This document shows positions 44,130-56,928 of a DNA stretch of 64,000 bases, one piece after another. The stretch comes from Otatea glauca (lineage: Eukaryota; Streptophyta; Magnoliopsida; Poales; Poaceae). Position 1 is the stretch's first letter. Every line of letters begins with the position of its first letter. Made by a program: the position numbers and the translations under genes. The stretch is from the NCBI GenBank assembly GCA_036346275.1, contig CM070711.1, positions 46,997,435-47,061,434 of the forward strand, read 5' to 3'. The notes under the pieces were generated by a model that saw only the letters and a program-made list of their open reading frames with translations, searched no databases and was not told where the DNA came from.

Positions 44130-47100
44130 ATTTGAAATATTGCAAGGAGAGAGCATCGGCTCATCGCTAGACAAAATAGAAGGTGCTGCTGAGGAACCGA
44201 GTAAGGTTCCAAATGTTGAGAGGCCAAGTAAGGTGAGAAAGGCCCGAGGACCGAATAAAGGGGCCGCAGGGGAACGCTGCAAGTCCACCACTTTAATGCC
44301 ACAGGGTTTGCACGGGTCCTCTCAAGTACAAGGGGCACTATCGGTCTTTTCTCAGCCAATTGGTGAGGGAGAGAGTGCTGATCACGGTTAAAGATTGGAG
44401 GAAGAAAGTCAATGCCGAGCAGAAGAATCGGCTGTGGGAAGAAGTTAAGGGGAAATGATTATACAAGAGGTAGATGAAAGCAATGCGAGACGGTACACCT
44501 TGAAGAGAATGGGTGTGTCTTTGAGGCACTTTAGGGTTATCATGCATGGTGAGTACGTGCTGAAAGGCCATACTCTCTTCAAGAGGTATCCGTTTATGAC
44601 TCCCGATGTTTGGGAGGTGTTTACAAGGATGAAGAGTACGCCTGAGGCAGAGGAGCTGAGAGAGAAGAACGTTGCTATCCAAAGGCAAAACACAGACACG
44701 CACCACCTTAGTTCCGCCGGCTATGAAGGGAAGAAGGCAGAGTGGGCGAGATTAGCCGAGGAGTGAGCGAACTCCGGGACGGCGATGCCTTACTCCCACA
44801 TATGTGAGGAGCGAGCACGCTACTGGATCTTAGCGTGGACAAAGAAAACCTCCGACGGTTGGCTTGTAGTTCCAAACCCCGCGATCGCGCGCATCGTCTC
44901 CACCATCGTAAAACATGTAACTTAGTACATTATAGTTAACCTTTCCCGTTGTATTTTAGAACTAATTTATATTCTCTTCTTGCAGGAGGAGGTAAGCCAG
45001 CAGAGAGAGCAGGGGACCTTTTCAGAGATAAGGGTCGAAGGACATCCTATATTCGGTGATCGAAAAGCTGACCATAAGGGCTAGGTGCTTGCCGTAGGGT
45101 CGGGGCATACAAAGAGGTCCTTCTTCCAATAGGACGCTACCAGTGCTAGGTCAAGATTATAGGAGGCACGTGCGGAGCGCCTCAAGGGCACGCTAAGGGA
45201 GGAGCTAAAGGAGGAGATGCGGGAGGAGATGATGGCATATGATGAGCACCTCAGGGCCGAGATGATGGCGATGACCTCTCAGAGTTAGAGTCAGATGGCC
45301 TCGCCTCTCGTAGAAAGGCCTGTGCCCCATCCTAGCAGCCGCGGTTCTAAAAAATGATCAGTCTGGTCCCCAACTTAAGGTAATAACTTAAAGGTACGAG
45401 ATTAACTCCTACAATTTTTCTGATCAAGTTGTGCACTTCTTGCAGACACATGCCAAGTGCCAGCTCGTCATGATGAAAGAAGGATTTCCCATTGAGGCTA
45501 GACGCGGGGTTGCATTTCCATGCAAGGAGATTGACACGGTGCATGATAACCCTTTGGGGAAGGGCTACATGAGGGTCCAGGTCGACTATGTCCACGAATA
45601 CTTCCTATCTCATGTGCTGGAGTTCCTCCCGAACAAAGATATCACCATTCTCGGGCAAGCACGGATGTCGTTCATCAAGTGGCCCACGACGGGTGTTGTA
45701 CTACTCAAGGTAAAAATCCCCCGTGTCTTCTCAATCATTCCAGTTCTGCAACACGTTACATATGCATATGCTTTGTAGGTTCTTATCGTACCTGCGCATG
45801 CTCCTGCTCCTACTCCTACTCCCACCAACATGATGAGTCCTACGCAGAGTGCAAAGCTGGTGCGCAAAAGGACTAGCACGACAGCCAAAGAACCACAGGA
45901 GACCTCAGAGACTCCTTCTGTCAAGAAGGCAAAGTTGACAGAGGCCATAGTGCCCCCTAAAATACATGGAAAGCTCCTTGTCCCGACCTTGGAGACTCCT
46001 TCTATCCAGAAAGAAAAGTTGACAGAGGCCACAGAGCCCCACCAAGATTTTAAGGGGTAAGTACATGAAAATCCCCTTTTGCCTAGCAACGAATTAAATG
46101 CTCTAGGCCTGTGCACTTGCTTGCTCTATAGATGATACATTGACAAGGTGAATGAGGCCGAGCGCCACGTCGATTTCAATGTGAGCTATCAAGGGGGACA
46201 TTTCCACTGCGAGGAGCATGGGACATTCCCAGTCGGTTTTGAGGATCTCTTCTTTTTGTACCGCCTGATAGCCATCGATATTTCTACTGTACGACCTAGA
46301 CACTATGAGTATCGCACCATACAGCATGAGCCTATGACTTTTATAGGATTTTTTATTATATTTTTTAACATTCAACACAAGTTGTAGGATAATTAGGCAG
46401 CTAGCCATGGTGGATCAACACCGAGCTGGGTTTGTCAACCCCGAGATTGTGTTTGCAACCATGGCTAGGCTTCAATCGGAGTTCCTTGCTAACTACATCA
46501 AGCGGGCATTGTAGGCTGAGTCGAAAAAGGACTTCATTCCATTCCCTACCACGAGGAGTAAGTAGTACTTTATCCTTCAATTACTTGAATGCATTGCATA
46601 CCATTTAATAAGCAACCATTGGGTTCTACTCGTGCTCGCTCTGAGTGAAAACAAAGTCTGCACTTTTAACTCGCTCGAGAAGAAACCAATGGCCTACGCG
46701 ATCAAGCCTGTTTTGCAAAAGTAAGTACATTCCTCTAACCTAACACTTTCTGTATTTGACTACGTTTATTTTTTTTTGCCTCAATGGCATCTCTCCAATG
46801 CATCTAGGGGTTTCTTATATTACGTCGCTAAAGGAGGGCGACATGATGACAAACAAGACGACCAGCTAGAGTGGAAGCACTTCAAGGTACAAGTGCCTAA
46901 CATAGGATTAATTTTTTCTGACATCTATTCTTTATCTCTTAATTTGATTTTCTTTGTTCACAGTGTCATCAACAGGGCAGTGACGACCTGTGCGGCTTCT
47001 ATGTCATGCATCACATACTGGTTGTGGCCGGCGGCTAACACCTTTTCCATAAGGTATATGTACATACATAATACACGCATCTTTTACATATAAATTTTAA

Positions 47101-47190
47101 AACTTAAATTAGTGCACTCATTTCTATTTTGCAGAAGATCGATACCCCCCTCATGACCTTACAAAACAAAGATCTCAACAAATTATGAGA
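44130..47190 (+). pseudogene. Second CACTA-2 gene: PTTA/En-Spm-like and Ulp1-like regions
   Basis: 44147-44390 encodes RGESIGSSLDKIEGAAEEPS and KVRKARGPNKGAAGERC. 44455-44766 encodes MGVSLRHFRVIMHGEYVLKG, PDVWEVFTRMKSTPEAEELR and SSAGYEGKKAEWARL, matching plant transposase PTTA/En-Spm proteins. 45431-45720 has KGYMRVQVDYVHEYFL and KWPTTGVVLLK, the middle domain seen in these proteins. An Ulp1/C48-like part follows over several exons: NHWVLLVLALSENKVC (46615), then CHQQGSDDLCGFYVMHH (46965). His, Gln and Cys are present; the Asp position reads Asn (FNSLEKK). Some exons look intact with GTAAGTAC-type donors, but frames between them are broken in places. Confidence 0.68.
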
Positions 47191-47499
47191 CCACTTATAC
47201 CAGTGGTGCTGGACAGAAGTTATAGCAGATGATGGTAGGTTTAGAGACTAGATAGTCTCCTACTAGTCCATATGTAAACAATATTATATCATGTGAATGT
47301 GATATGTTTGCTAACTGTTAAGTATATATGTTTGTGTTCTATATTGTGAACAAATGTGATGTATATTGTAAAATGTTTGTATTCTATATATATTGTGAAT
47401 GTGATATGCATATTGTGTGTGATCTGTGCTATATATTGTGAATGTGATATACTATGTGTAATCTTGCTGTTTTCGGGAGGATGTATAAAGCCCAAAGCC

Positions 47500-47660
47500 C
47501 ACATCACAATCGGTTCTGAGAAAGAACCGATTGTGATGACCATTTAAAACTATCGAGTGAAAACCGACTGTGATATCGCCCACTCATCTCTATCTAATGA
47601 CTTTGTATCGCCACCAAAACTGATTGTGATGACGAAAAAGAACCGATTTTTATGTACATT
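47500..47660. repeat. CACTA-2 right subterminal array
   Basis: ATCACAATCGGTTCTGAG, AAGAACCGATTGTGATGA and weaker copies in 160 bases before the CACTA terminus. The copies match the left array motif better than the central one. Confidence 0.85.
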
Positions 47661-47672
47661 CCTGTAGTAGTG

Positions 47673-47899
47673 TTATAATGTTATGCAAGTATGTTGAACA
47701 ACAAATCTAATGCCATAATTTTCATACAGCCAATCTAGATAGTTTTAAACCTATTAACGGTCAAACTTTACATCATTTGGTTGCATGGATTTTAGGACGT
47801 TAATTCGTAAGGAAGTTGTGCATAAAGTAAGAAATTAGAATTTTAGGTTTCATTTAGTATTATATTGTTAGTGACGAGGATTAAGACCTTACTTTCCTT
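47673..47899. other. Spacer, nothing recognised
   Basis: AT-rich sequence between CACTA-2 and the following LTR-like block. It does not continue relic B. Confidence 0.3.
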
Positions 47900-48461
47900 T
47901 GTTGGGCCTAATACGCTCAACCAAAAAGCCCATCCCTGTCCGAACGATTAGATCTCCGACCAGTTTAGTCAAGGATGGTCAAACTAAACTTCACACTGGT
48001 TGTCCCCGACTAGTGACATGGCCACCCCGACCAGCAAACTGGTCGGGGGCAAGCGGTTTTCCCGCTCAATTCTCCGTGCGAACAGTTACCTAACAGAAGT
48101 GCTTAACTACTTGGGAGTTATTACAAGAAAAGGCGTCCCCTAGCGAGAAGACATCAGTTAACAGAAAAAGCATCTCCCGGTTACAAGACATCCTTCCGGA
48201 ACTTAATTGTCGTCTCTTCATCAAGCATAAATAGGAGGATGATTGCACAATCGAAGAGGATCGATCATTAGATATTTGTAGTCTTGCACTCCCGGTAATC
48301 ACATAAGATCATCTTGTAATCTAAACTTTCTATCACAGTCGTTTGGCTAATAAAGAAGCACTCCTGTCATTTCCATCGTGTCCATTTCAGTATCCAAGGG
48401 TCTATCCATAATACAATTTACGTAAACTCGATTAAGGGACCCAAGGTCTTGGGCATCGACA
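47900..48461 (+). mobile_element. Candidate short solo LTR (about 560 bp)
   Basis: Begins TGTTGGGCC and ends GGCATCGACA. It has an LTR-like internal order: TATA-like CATAAATAG at 48226-48234 and a polyadenylation-like AATAAAG at 48350-48356. No matching 5-bp duplication was found, so boundaries are tentative. Confidence 0.4.
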
Positions 48462-50874
48462 GCTAGGACGTGAAATTTGCATTCGAAATCCATGTGTGTT
48501 TATGGTGCTAGTTCCATAATCAATGGCTAGCACACACATACAATAATATTCATATCACATCTATACACAATTAAATAAATTTAGTAGCATGATATAACTA
48601 AATAATCAAAATTAAGTCATGCACGACTAGTATTACAACAAAAGGACCGACTACCCAAATAGTTTACATGACATAAAATTTACAGTGGAAATAAGGAAAA
48701 AGAGGCAACAAAAGCCAACCAGTATGCCTAGCAGATAACTGACGGAGATTAAACCTTAGCAATCAGCATCATCATCACCAAAACCCACATCATAAAAGTA
48801 ATCGAACAAGGGATCACCTTCTTCTTGCTCTGATAGTGTTCAACAAACAATTGTAAGTACAAAATTATACTACATAAGACTTTATAGAAAAGTATTATAT
48901 TATGCAAGCTAAGACAAAGGTGGCTTTCCTTCTAGTTTAATTTGCACAAAAATAGCTTTTATTTGCAGTAGAGAGTAGTACAATCGGCAAGTGTAAAAGC
49001 ATTTGACATGGATAAACAAATAATAGTAAGGCATAAGTATCATAATTTAAACAGGTGGCTCGTTGCCATAATTATCAAAATAGCGGCAAAACCTTTTGTC
49101 GAAGAACCTATGCATGGATCTCCTATCCATGCATTACCCAAAACAATTTTGCAGAACGCAAAACTACTTACTATGGGAAATAGCCAAGTGATGTCCATAA
49201 TCGGGGACATGACTATTCGAATAGATTTACACTCTTTAGAAGTTGTACAACTTTACTCGCATGACATAAACATCCCACCGCATCAACCATGTCACCCGAT
49301 ACGAATGGTACTTAAGTTGGGAGTTCATAACAAAGCTTTTACATTACCAACCATAACAACAAACCACATTATGATACCTTCTTAAGATATGGAGAGCTCT
49401 CCGAATTCCTAAGAACTCGTATGATGTATCGGTAAGCCTTGCGGTTCTCACAAAGGCTCTTCGAACATGGGGATTCTCCACCATGACCACACTAGCCCAA
49501 CCACCTAACCACTACACCTGTTGTTTGATTGCTAGGACACAATAACTTATTATGCTAGAGCCTCCCCGTCTGAGGAACGTGTGGTATGTATGAATTTACT
49601 TGGGTCTATAGCACAATAGATCGGTCTTTAATGACTCGGGCGAGACAACCACAAACCAATGTCTCGTGCAATTGCTCCAATCTCTACAACCACTTGCTAA
49701 GTATAAAATATATTTTCAGTTTTTTATTAACGAAAATAATAGAGGTATCATTTTTGGACCAATTTACAAGTGTTTCCTATTTTTGAACAATTTGATCAAT
49801 TTTCCCAACCTAGCACAACTAGTATCGATATGGGCATGGCTAAGCATCAATTATTTCACTTCATCTACACATTACAAAACTAAATATACAAGTAGTGGAT
49901 AGCAATACTATAGTGACAATAGCAAGGATGTCAATATACCAAAGTAGGGTCAATGCAACAATTGGATATATCTACCAACCCTACGAATATAGCATTTTTA
50001 TCGAAATTACGCGCATGCATAATAATTTGAAACACAACATACAATGTATGATCAATATGGTTAAAGGGGTTGCTTTCCTTGCTTGTTGAACTCTCGTTCT
50101 TACTTTGGATCAACTTCGGAGATTTACGGAACACCGATATCTAATTGGTGAAAGCCAAATAACACAAATAAGAGCCAAATAAATTAAAAGAAAGAGAAAA
50201 TCCAAATATTTTTTAGATTATGAAAGTTTATGGCTTTTTAGAAACTTAGAAACAAGTTTCACTCAATTTGAAGTTTGTATGCAAAAGTTATGAGCATTTG
50301 AAGTTTTGAAGGGCGATAAATCTAGAAAAAGGAGAAAGAAAATAGTGTGCATGATTTTTCATTTTAATTTATGTTTTTCTTTCTACCGGAGAAATTAGGA
50401 AAATTAATTGTATGGCTAAAAGGTGGGGCCTAACAATCAGAATTTTATTATTATGCAAAAAAGGACTGTTAGGTGGGGCCTACATGTAAGTGAAACAACG
50501 CATAAAAAATGTTTTAAATATGAATCTACCTATTTAACCTAAGTGGCCCACATGTGGTGACTTATTAGTCTTAAACAAGATTAAATAAGTTAATCTAATC
50601 CTATCTGTCATCATTAGCGCTAATCATCGGGGCCCCTATCATACAAAGAAGACAGGGATGGCGAGGCCGACCATGGTCAATCTCATTTTTTATCTTGTCG
50701 ATAGGCAGGCAACGGCAGAGGGGCAAGGATGAGCCTAGGGATGGAAAGAGGGGACCACAGTGAATCTAACAGTGGCATAGTGGCCAAAGGGATGGACAGA
50801 GGCGGTGGCACGATGGTGTTGAGCAACGGTGAAATTTCATTCAACAACAGCATTGGCGTGAGGGTTGAAATGGG

Positions 50875-52640
50875 GTGATATTAGGAGCTAGGACTGCTTT
50901 AGGGATTCCTTGTGACACAAAAGTAGTTGGCGTGGGAACTTGTGGTCGTCGAAACACCAACCAAGGCCTTCAAACTGAACATAGAGTTGCTACTACCGCT
51001 GTTCTTCCACCACGACTATGTCCACAGGTACAAAATAATTTCAGTGATGATTTGCATGAGTACAACTTTGATACTATGTCTGATGGTGCTTTTGATGGGA
51101 ATTACCACAATTATGACCATCGGCGTGGTTTAGTGTTGGTCACATGGGAAGAGGCATCCTTCGGCATAACAATGTCAATGAACGAGGTCAAGAGGATGAT
51201 GGTTTGGGAAAACTCAAAATTTCCATACTATCGTTCACGGGCAGAACTAACCCGGAGAAGTACCTGGAGTGGGTGATGCGTTTTGATCAAATATACGATG
51301 GTCAAAACTTCTCTAAAAGAAGAAGGTATGTGCCGCTTCAATTGAATTAGCTAAATATGCTTTGGTTTGGTGGGATCAATTGAACAGGAAAAGTAGAAGA
51401 CCGATGACTTGGGCTGTAATGAAGAACATCATGCAAGAGAGATTTGTGCCACCATACTACGCATGAACTATTCATACTAAGCTACATCGATTGAAGCAAG
51501 GTAATGTCTCCATTGATGAATATTGGAAAGGGATGGAGATGTTTTTGATACGTGTAGAGATGTATGAACTAGAGGATGCTACTAAAGCACGCTTTTTGGA
51601 GGGGCTCAATGAAGATATTCAGGACCATGTCAAGATACACCCTTATGCTAATCTCAAAGAGTTAGTGCATCAAGCCTTGCAATCTGAACAAGTGCTAAGG
51701 AAATCCAAAGGCGGCCGCTCCTACTCATCTCCATCAACTTGGAAGCGTCCAAATCAGCAAGAAGTTTGTGCTAGTTTATCCTTCAAACTAGCAGCATCTT
51801 CCAAACCAGCACATATTTTCCAAAGAGATGCTTCTAAATCAGTAAGTAAAAATGGGAGTAAAGCTAATAGTAGTGTTGTTTCTACTGCTAGGACCAGCAA
51901 TATTACATGTTTTAAATGTCATAGTGAGTCATAAGATGAGTGAATACCCTAATAAACATACTATAATTGTTAACGAAATGGGCGAGTATTGTTCTGAAAG
52001 TGAGAAGGAAGAAGAAGCTAAATCTAAAGATGATGGCGAGTTGGATCATGATGACTTGCCTTATGAGCCAGGGCCAACACTCACTGTTCAGTGAGTACAC
52101 AAGGAAGGTGAAGAGTGCTTATACACAAGTCAAAGAAATAACATCTTCCATATTCAAGGCAAGGTCAAGAGTGAGATGTGTACTTTTATTATTGATGGTG
52201 GTGGTAGACAAAATCTCACTATTCTTGACATGGTAAAGAAATTGGGATTGTCTACGTTCAACAAACCTAAGGATTATCAAGTTGAATGGTTGAATGAATG
52301 TGGAATTCTTAAGGTGACACATGCTGTTCGGGTACCATTTTTCATTGGTAAGTGTAAGGATGAGGTGATATGTGATGTGCTACCAATGAAGGCGTGTCAC
52401 ATGCTATTGAGATGATCATGGCAATATGATCATGGTTAAGTACATGACGGTAAGACAAATCAGTTTGCACATACTCTTGGGGCAAAATATACTCTTTGAT
52501 TCCTATGTCTTCGAAGGATGTACATGAGAAAGAAAACCACAAAATTAAGAGTGAAAAATCTAAGGCCAAATCTGCCCTATTAGTAAGAATGCATAATTTC
52601 GAAGTAGATTCTAGGAGTGAGGCAACTAACACTTTACCAT
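50875..52640 (+). pseudogene. Ty3/gypsy gag-protease fragment, pol missing
   Basis: Gag is readable as ISILSFTGRTNPEKYLEWVM and FDQIYDGQNFSKRRR (near 51210-51325), then MKQGNVSIDEYWKGMEMFLI, FLEGLNEDIQDHVKIHPYAN and QALQSEQVLRKSKGG (51491-51710). A zinc-knuckle start, ITCFKCH, follows at 51903. A protease-like region (52170-52415) has CTFIIDGGGRQNL, with a DGG where many retroproteases have D(S/T)G, and KDEVICDVLPMKACHMLLR. Stops occur at 51348 and after the knuckle. Reverse transcriptase, RNase H and integrase are absent: after 52640 only a charged tail remains before an LTR. It is a relic of a plant gypsy element. Confidence 0.78.
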
Positions 52641-53030
52641 CTATTTCTAGTGTTGTTTACAATGATGCGCACACAAAAAATTTCTCAATCATTTGGTAAG
52701 CTTAACAATGAGCTAAAGGTGATGATGGCTTTTCTTGAAGGGAGGGAGGATGATGCGGACATCTTTATGGCTAAGCACATGAATGCTGATTGTTTACAAG
52801 GATTAAAGAAAAAAGATAGTGTCCAGCGGGAGAAGTGGGAGGAAGGGCACCACAAGGAAGAAGCATTAGAAGACAACATGTGCCACCAGGAAGCCATACC
52901 ATGCGACCAAGCCAAGCTCTTCCATGCGGCTGGACCAAAGAGGGCTAAAGGAGGGAGGCACAATGACCTTACTTTGCCATGCTGCAAGAAAGATGAGCCA
53001 AGCCCACTCGCCCAAAGGTGGGAGGCGCAT
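52641..53030 (+). mobile_element. Tail of the gypsy fragment
   Basis: A charged frame (52617-53132) encodes LKVMMAFLEGREDDADIFMA and later RAKGGRHNDLTLPCCKKDEP. It may be the end of a polyprotein or spacer coding. No family was recognised. It is cut by the solo LTR at 53031. Confidence 0.4.
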
Positions 53031-56000
53031 TGTAACACCCCAATTTTTATACCTTTGAACAGTTTTAAAATTAAAATTAACCAGATGGATTTTTCTCAAA
53101 TTAAATACAACTTAAACAGAATTTTCACATAATGAAAATATTTAATTTGACTAATCAACACATCAAATATAAGAATTTTTCTATATTTGTTTATATTTTT
53201 CTGAATTTATTTGCTATTTACATGAATTTATTTGAATTTTTGATATTTTCTTAATTCAGAAAATATTTATTTTTCCAAAAATTCCTCGGGCCGAAAACTT
53301 GCCGACCCATTTTCTTTCTTGTTCCACCGGACTGCCAGCCATTCCCCAGCCCACCTTTGCTCGGCCCTGCTCGCAGTCGCCTCGACTCAAGTGTTTCGGC
53401 TAAACCCTACCTGTCGTTGCGTCCTCACCTCGTCCACCACCATCACAGAATCCGCTCCACACACTCTTCCAAGGCTATAAAAGCCTCACGTGAACCTCGA
53501 AACGGATGCCCCTTGACATGTTGCACTCGTCACACTCCTTGCCGCCGCCTAGGATGCCATCTTCACCACGTACGAGATTGCTAGAAATCTTGGAGAGCCA
53601 CCGTGCCATTAGAGGTCTTCCTGAGCTTCTACCTCACCGATCTCCTTCACCGGTGAGTCTCTACCATCCCCATTGCCCTCTCTGGCTTTGCCGTCTCACC
53701 CGCAACCGGATCCCCTAAGACCTGGCCCTAATCTGTTGCTAAAGCGATGTTAGTTATGTCATCTTCTCCCTCGCCGACGAGCCCGAGCAACTGGAGTCAA
53801 GCCATCGTGATGTCACGCTGACGTTAGTAGTGACATCATCAACCTGAGCCAGTCTCCACGTCAGTCGTCCATGTGTGTAGCCATGCCATCTGCCATGTCA
53901 GAGCCACGTCAACCCTAGCCTTGCATGTCAGCCACGTCACTCGATCCCTATTCCCTTGAACCCGGTCCACTGTGGACCAAAGCTAATCCGTGGGCTTGGT
54001 CCATAGACTATGGCCCCACATGTCAGCCTCTTAGCCCTTTTTCTCGAATTTCTTTTACTTTCAAAAATCCAAAAAATAATGGGTCCCACATATTAGTTTC
54101 TGATTTTCTTTCTTTATTTTTATTTTCTCGATTTTCTCTCTGTCTAATCTTCTAGAAGCCCGTTAGCCTTCATATGAGCTCCGATTAAACCCATTCAAAT
54201 TTCTAAATTTATCTAAAATCAAGCTCTTCATTCCAAAGCTATCTATTTTCAATTTAGAGTTTGTTTTAGTATGTGTTTTTTGTTTATTTGTATTTGTTGC
54301 TTTCTTTTCCGATAGACATTGATCCCTAGGAAGTGAACGAAGGATTTAAAGATCAAGACTCAACAACAACAGTATACGAACAAACCAAGTAGTAACCTTT
54401 GATCATGTTGAACCTATGTTTGCAAAAGCATTTTATTTTATACAAATTGCATGCTATTTCTATATCAATGATTACTTACTGGGAATAGCTAAATACCTAT
54501 TTGTCATTATGCCACCTTGATTATTTGAATATCCTATAACCATTGTCACCCTAGGTTGGAACATTAATAGTTGGACATAAATGTATTACCAACGATTAGT
54601 TTATCGTAGCTATGCTTAGACATGCCTAGTTGTACGATGGGTTCATATCATATGATGAATTATGTAAATCTTAACTTAATGAGATATGGAATTGTGGTGG
54701 GTAGATACTGTTGTAAATTTGTTGTGCCATGGTAGGGTATGCCATTGGTCTTGGTTAAACAAAATAGTTTTCACTCGGGCAAGTCATCATGCAGTAAATG
54801 GGGTATTGTTAGCATATTTGGGATGTGGATGTATCGCCCGAGACTATTTAAGGACTTAATCTTATACGCCATTAAACTAGACTTAAACGTATAACCAAAT
54901 GTCTGGTATGGGATAGACTTAGCTAAATAACTTATAGTATACTTGTACTACCCTGCATGGTTGAATTGGAGGGTTACTCCAATGGGCATACAAGCACAGG
55001 GTTACTCTAACTCGATGAGACAGTAGGATGTACGATCATGCTTGGAGGGTTACTTCATTCTCTCTCACAATGGTGAGCCTTTCATTAAAGACATGGGATG
55101 CGTGCAGGGGGTAGACCGGCTAGATCATGTCCTATAGTTGAGAGATATACTCACTAGGCAGGGTGGTGCAAGTGTATAGCAGTATAAAAGCCTCGTTATG
55201 ATCTTCTTAGTTCAAATGAAGTGTGTCATGGCCAACATTAAGAGATTGTTCATATCTTGTCGGTAAAGCAATACAACCTCTGTAGGGTATAAAACTATTC
55301 GAATAGTCATGTCTACGGTCATGGACGTGCTTGTAAATTTCACACGAGATATAGAGTTTTCATGAAAATATTGGAAGGTGAAATTGTTGGGAAGTGAACG
55401 GAGAGTTCACTATTGATTTTGATGTCTAAAGTTAACACTGATGAGTTCAGTGGCTTGATGATTTTAGATGGTGATAGGTGAAGCCTCACTAGTCTATTTA
55501 TGTTGTCTACCATTGGTTTACCAGTTATTTACTATATATTTTTAAATATGCTTTGAATTTATTTATTGTATTTAAATTCAAATTATTTCTTTCTGCAAAA
55601 GAACCATATGACTCTTCCTTTGTCAAGCCTTGTATGAATATAATTGTATCATTTCCCTACGACTTGCTGAATGCTTTTTGTACTCACGGCTATATGCCTT
55701 TGTTGATCAATTGTCGAGAAAGGACCAAGGAATACAGAATTCTATGAGAAGTAAAAAAAAGACTTCATGAACTAGGAGCATGTTTCCCTAGACAATTGCC
55801 TGTGGCATATCGAATAGACCAAGTTATCTTATTTTTGCTATAATAGTTTATTTGTTTCTTAAGTCATTGGGGGCATAGTTGTGTAAATCTTGACCGTAAG
55901 GTTTGTTGCAAATATTTAATAATAATTTGATACTTTCTTAGTTAATTCGTTGTATGGAATGGTATTTCATCTATGTTGCTACTGTGTACACTAGCGTGAT

Positions 56001-56057
56001 CTTGGACTAATGCAGTAAACACAGTGGGTTTCAGATTAGGAAATCCAGGTCCCGACA
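53031..56057 (+). mobile_element. Long solo LTR relic D (3.0 kb)
   Basis: Starts TGTAACACCCCAATTTTTA and ends AGGTCCCGACA. Flanks are cgcat (53026-53030) and cgaat (56058-56062), a 5-bp target duplication with one change. The body includes a GC-rich block (53280-54030), the CAACCTCTGTAGGGTATAAA word near 55273, and CTTTTTGTACTCACGG near 55674, all shared with relics A, B and E. No primer site or genes, so a solo LTR is the best reading. Confidence 0.7.
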
Positions 56058-56062
56058 CGAAT

Positions 56063-56830
56063 GGGCCTAAGTGAGAAACAAGCCCACTTGATGAAGGTTC
56101 AAGGGTGTAAGGCCCAAGTCCAATTCGACCAGGACAAGAAAGTAAAGAAAGAGATAAGTCCGAATTGGATTTGGAGAGCAAAAGAGTCCAACAAAGATTG
56201 ACAGATCAGCCGGAATTAAAAAAGTCATAATTCACATATCCGAACTTGGATCATGACGTTCTTGGACCCTCTTTAAATCTAAGAAGATTATCTAAATATC
56301 CTTCCATTGCATTGGGTTCTAATTTTGCTTCCTTCTATCTCTAATCGGATCGACAAGATTTAGCCTTCTTGTTGGCCGAATTTAGTTTAAATATATAATC
56401 TCTTTCTATATCTTGAGTCCAATTGCGTTTTTAGATATCTTAAGAGGGATATATAAGCCAATGTAGCACATCCATGTAGAGGGGACCATGAATTTATGTT
56501 TTTGAGATTGATATAGTAGATTGCCTTGTCGTTATTTTCAGAATTGAGTGTTCTTGCCTCTATTGTTCTTGTGATTTCTTCGAGATTGCTTGGATTGATC
56601 GATCGTGGTCAACTTCTCCGTGCGCTCGCCTCCCTGCTGGTTGTGCTGATCGGATTATTGTGAGGGTTTTGGTGCGATTGTTGCTTTTCTGGTCGTGTGC
56701 TTGACACAAGGTTGTCTCACCTTCGGATCGTGTTTCTATCTTCGAGTTATCATAGATGTTTGTGTGATCATCATCATCTCAAGATCGGGCCACATCGTAT
56801 CACTACTACTTTGACCCTAACTAATCAGTG
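56063..56830 (+). mobile_element. Probable 3' LTR segment of the gypsy fragment
   Basis: After relic D the earlier element appears to resume. A TATA-like ATATATAAG (56449-56457) is followed by a long pyrimidine- and G/T-rich leader and a CATCATCATCTCAAGATCGG stretch, the layout of U3, R and U5. The limits are not defined and no second copy exists in the window for comparison. Confidence 0.35.
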
Positions 56831-56928
56831 TGCTAGGGATAGAAGCTCACCACAAACATGATGGTGTGGTTGGTGATGGCGAAGCAGCCTTGAAGTGGCC
56901 AAACATTGGTGAATAGGGACAGCAGCTA

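Larger units (their letters stand above)
35630..47672 (+). mobile_element. CACTA-2, a 12-kb CACTA (En/Spm) DNA transposon
   Basis: The left end reads CACTATTATAGAATAGTAC. The right end, reverse complemented, reads CACTACTACAGGAATGTAC, a clear match with decay. Contents in order: left array with the TCACAATCGGTTCT/AGAACCGATTGTGA motif, TATA-like box, a leader with a long palindrome, TNP2 transposase relic (36955-41455) itself split by an insertion, central array, C-rich leader, second copy of the palindrome, a PTTA plus Ulp1 gene relic, and right array. Flanking trinucleotides (tat, tta) do not match exactly. The transposase pieces are longer and better kept than in CACTA-1, but stops are present. 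Confidence 0.85.

Noticed and set aside
35630..47672. CACTA-2 as an insertion into relic B
   Set aside because: The missing end of relic B does not appear on the other side, so a simple insertion is not shown.
47900..48461. Full-length LTR element with target duplication
   Set aside because: Flanking 5-mers do not match and no internal region is present; only a tentative solo LTR is listed.
50875..51276. Upstream part of the gag frame as a separate host gene
   Set aside because: It runs into recognisable gypsy gag after a phase change and has no independent support.
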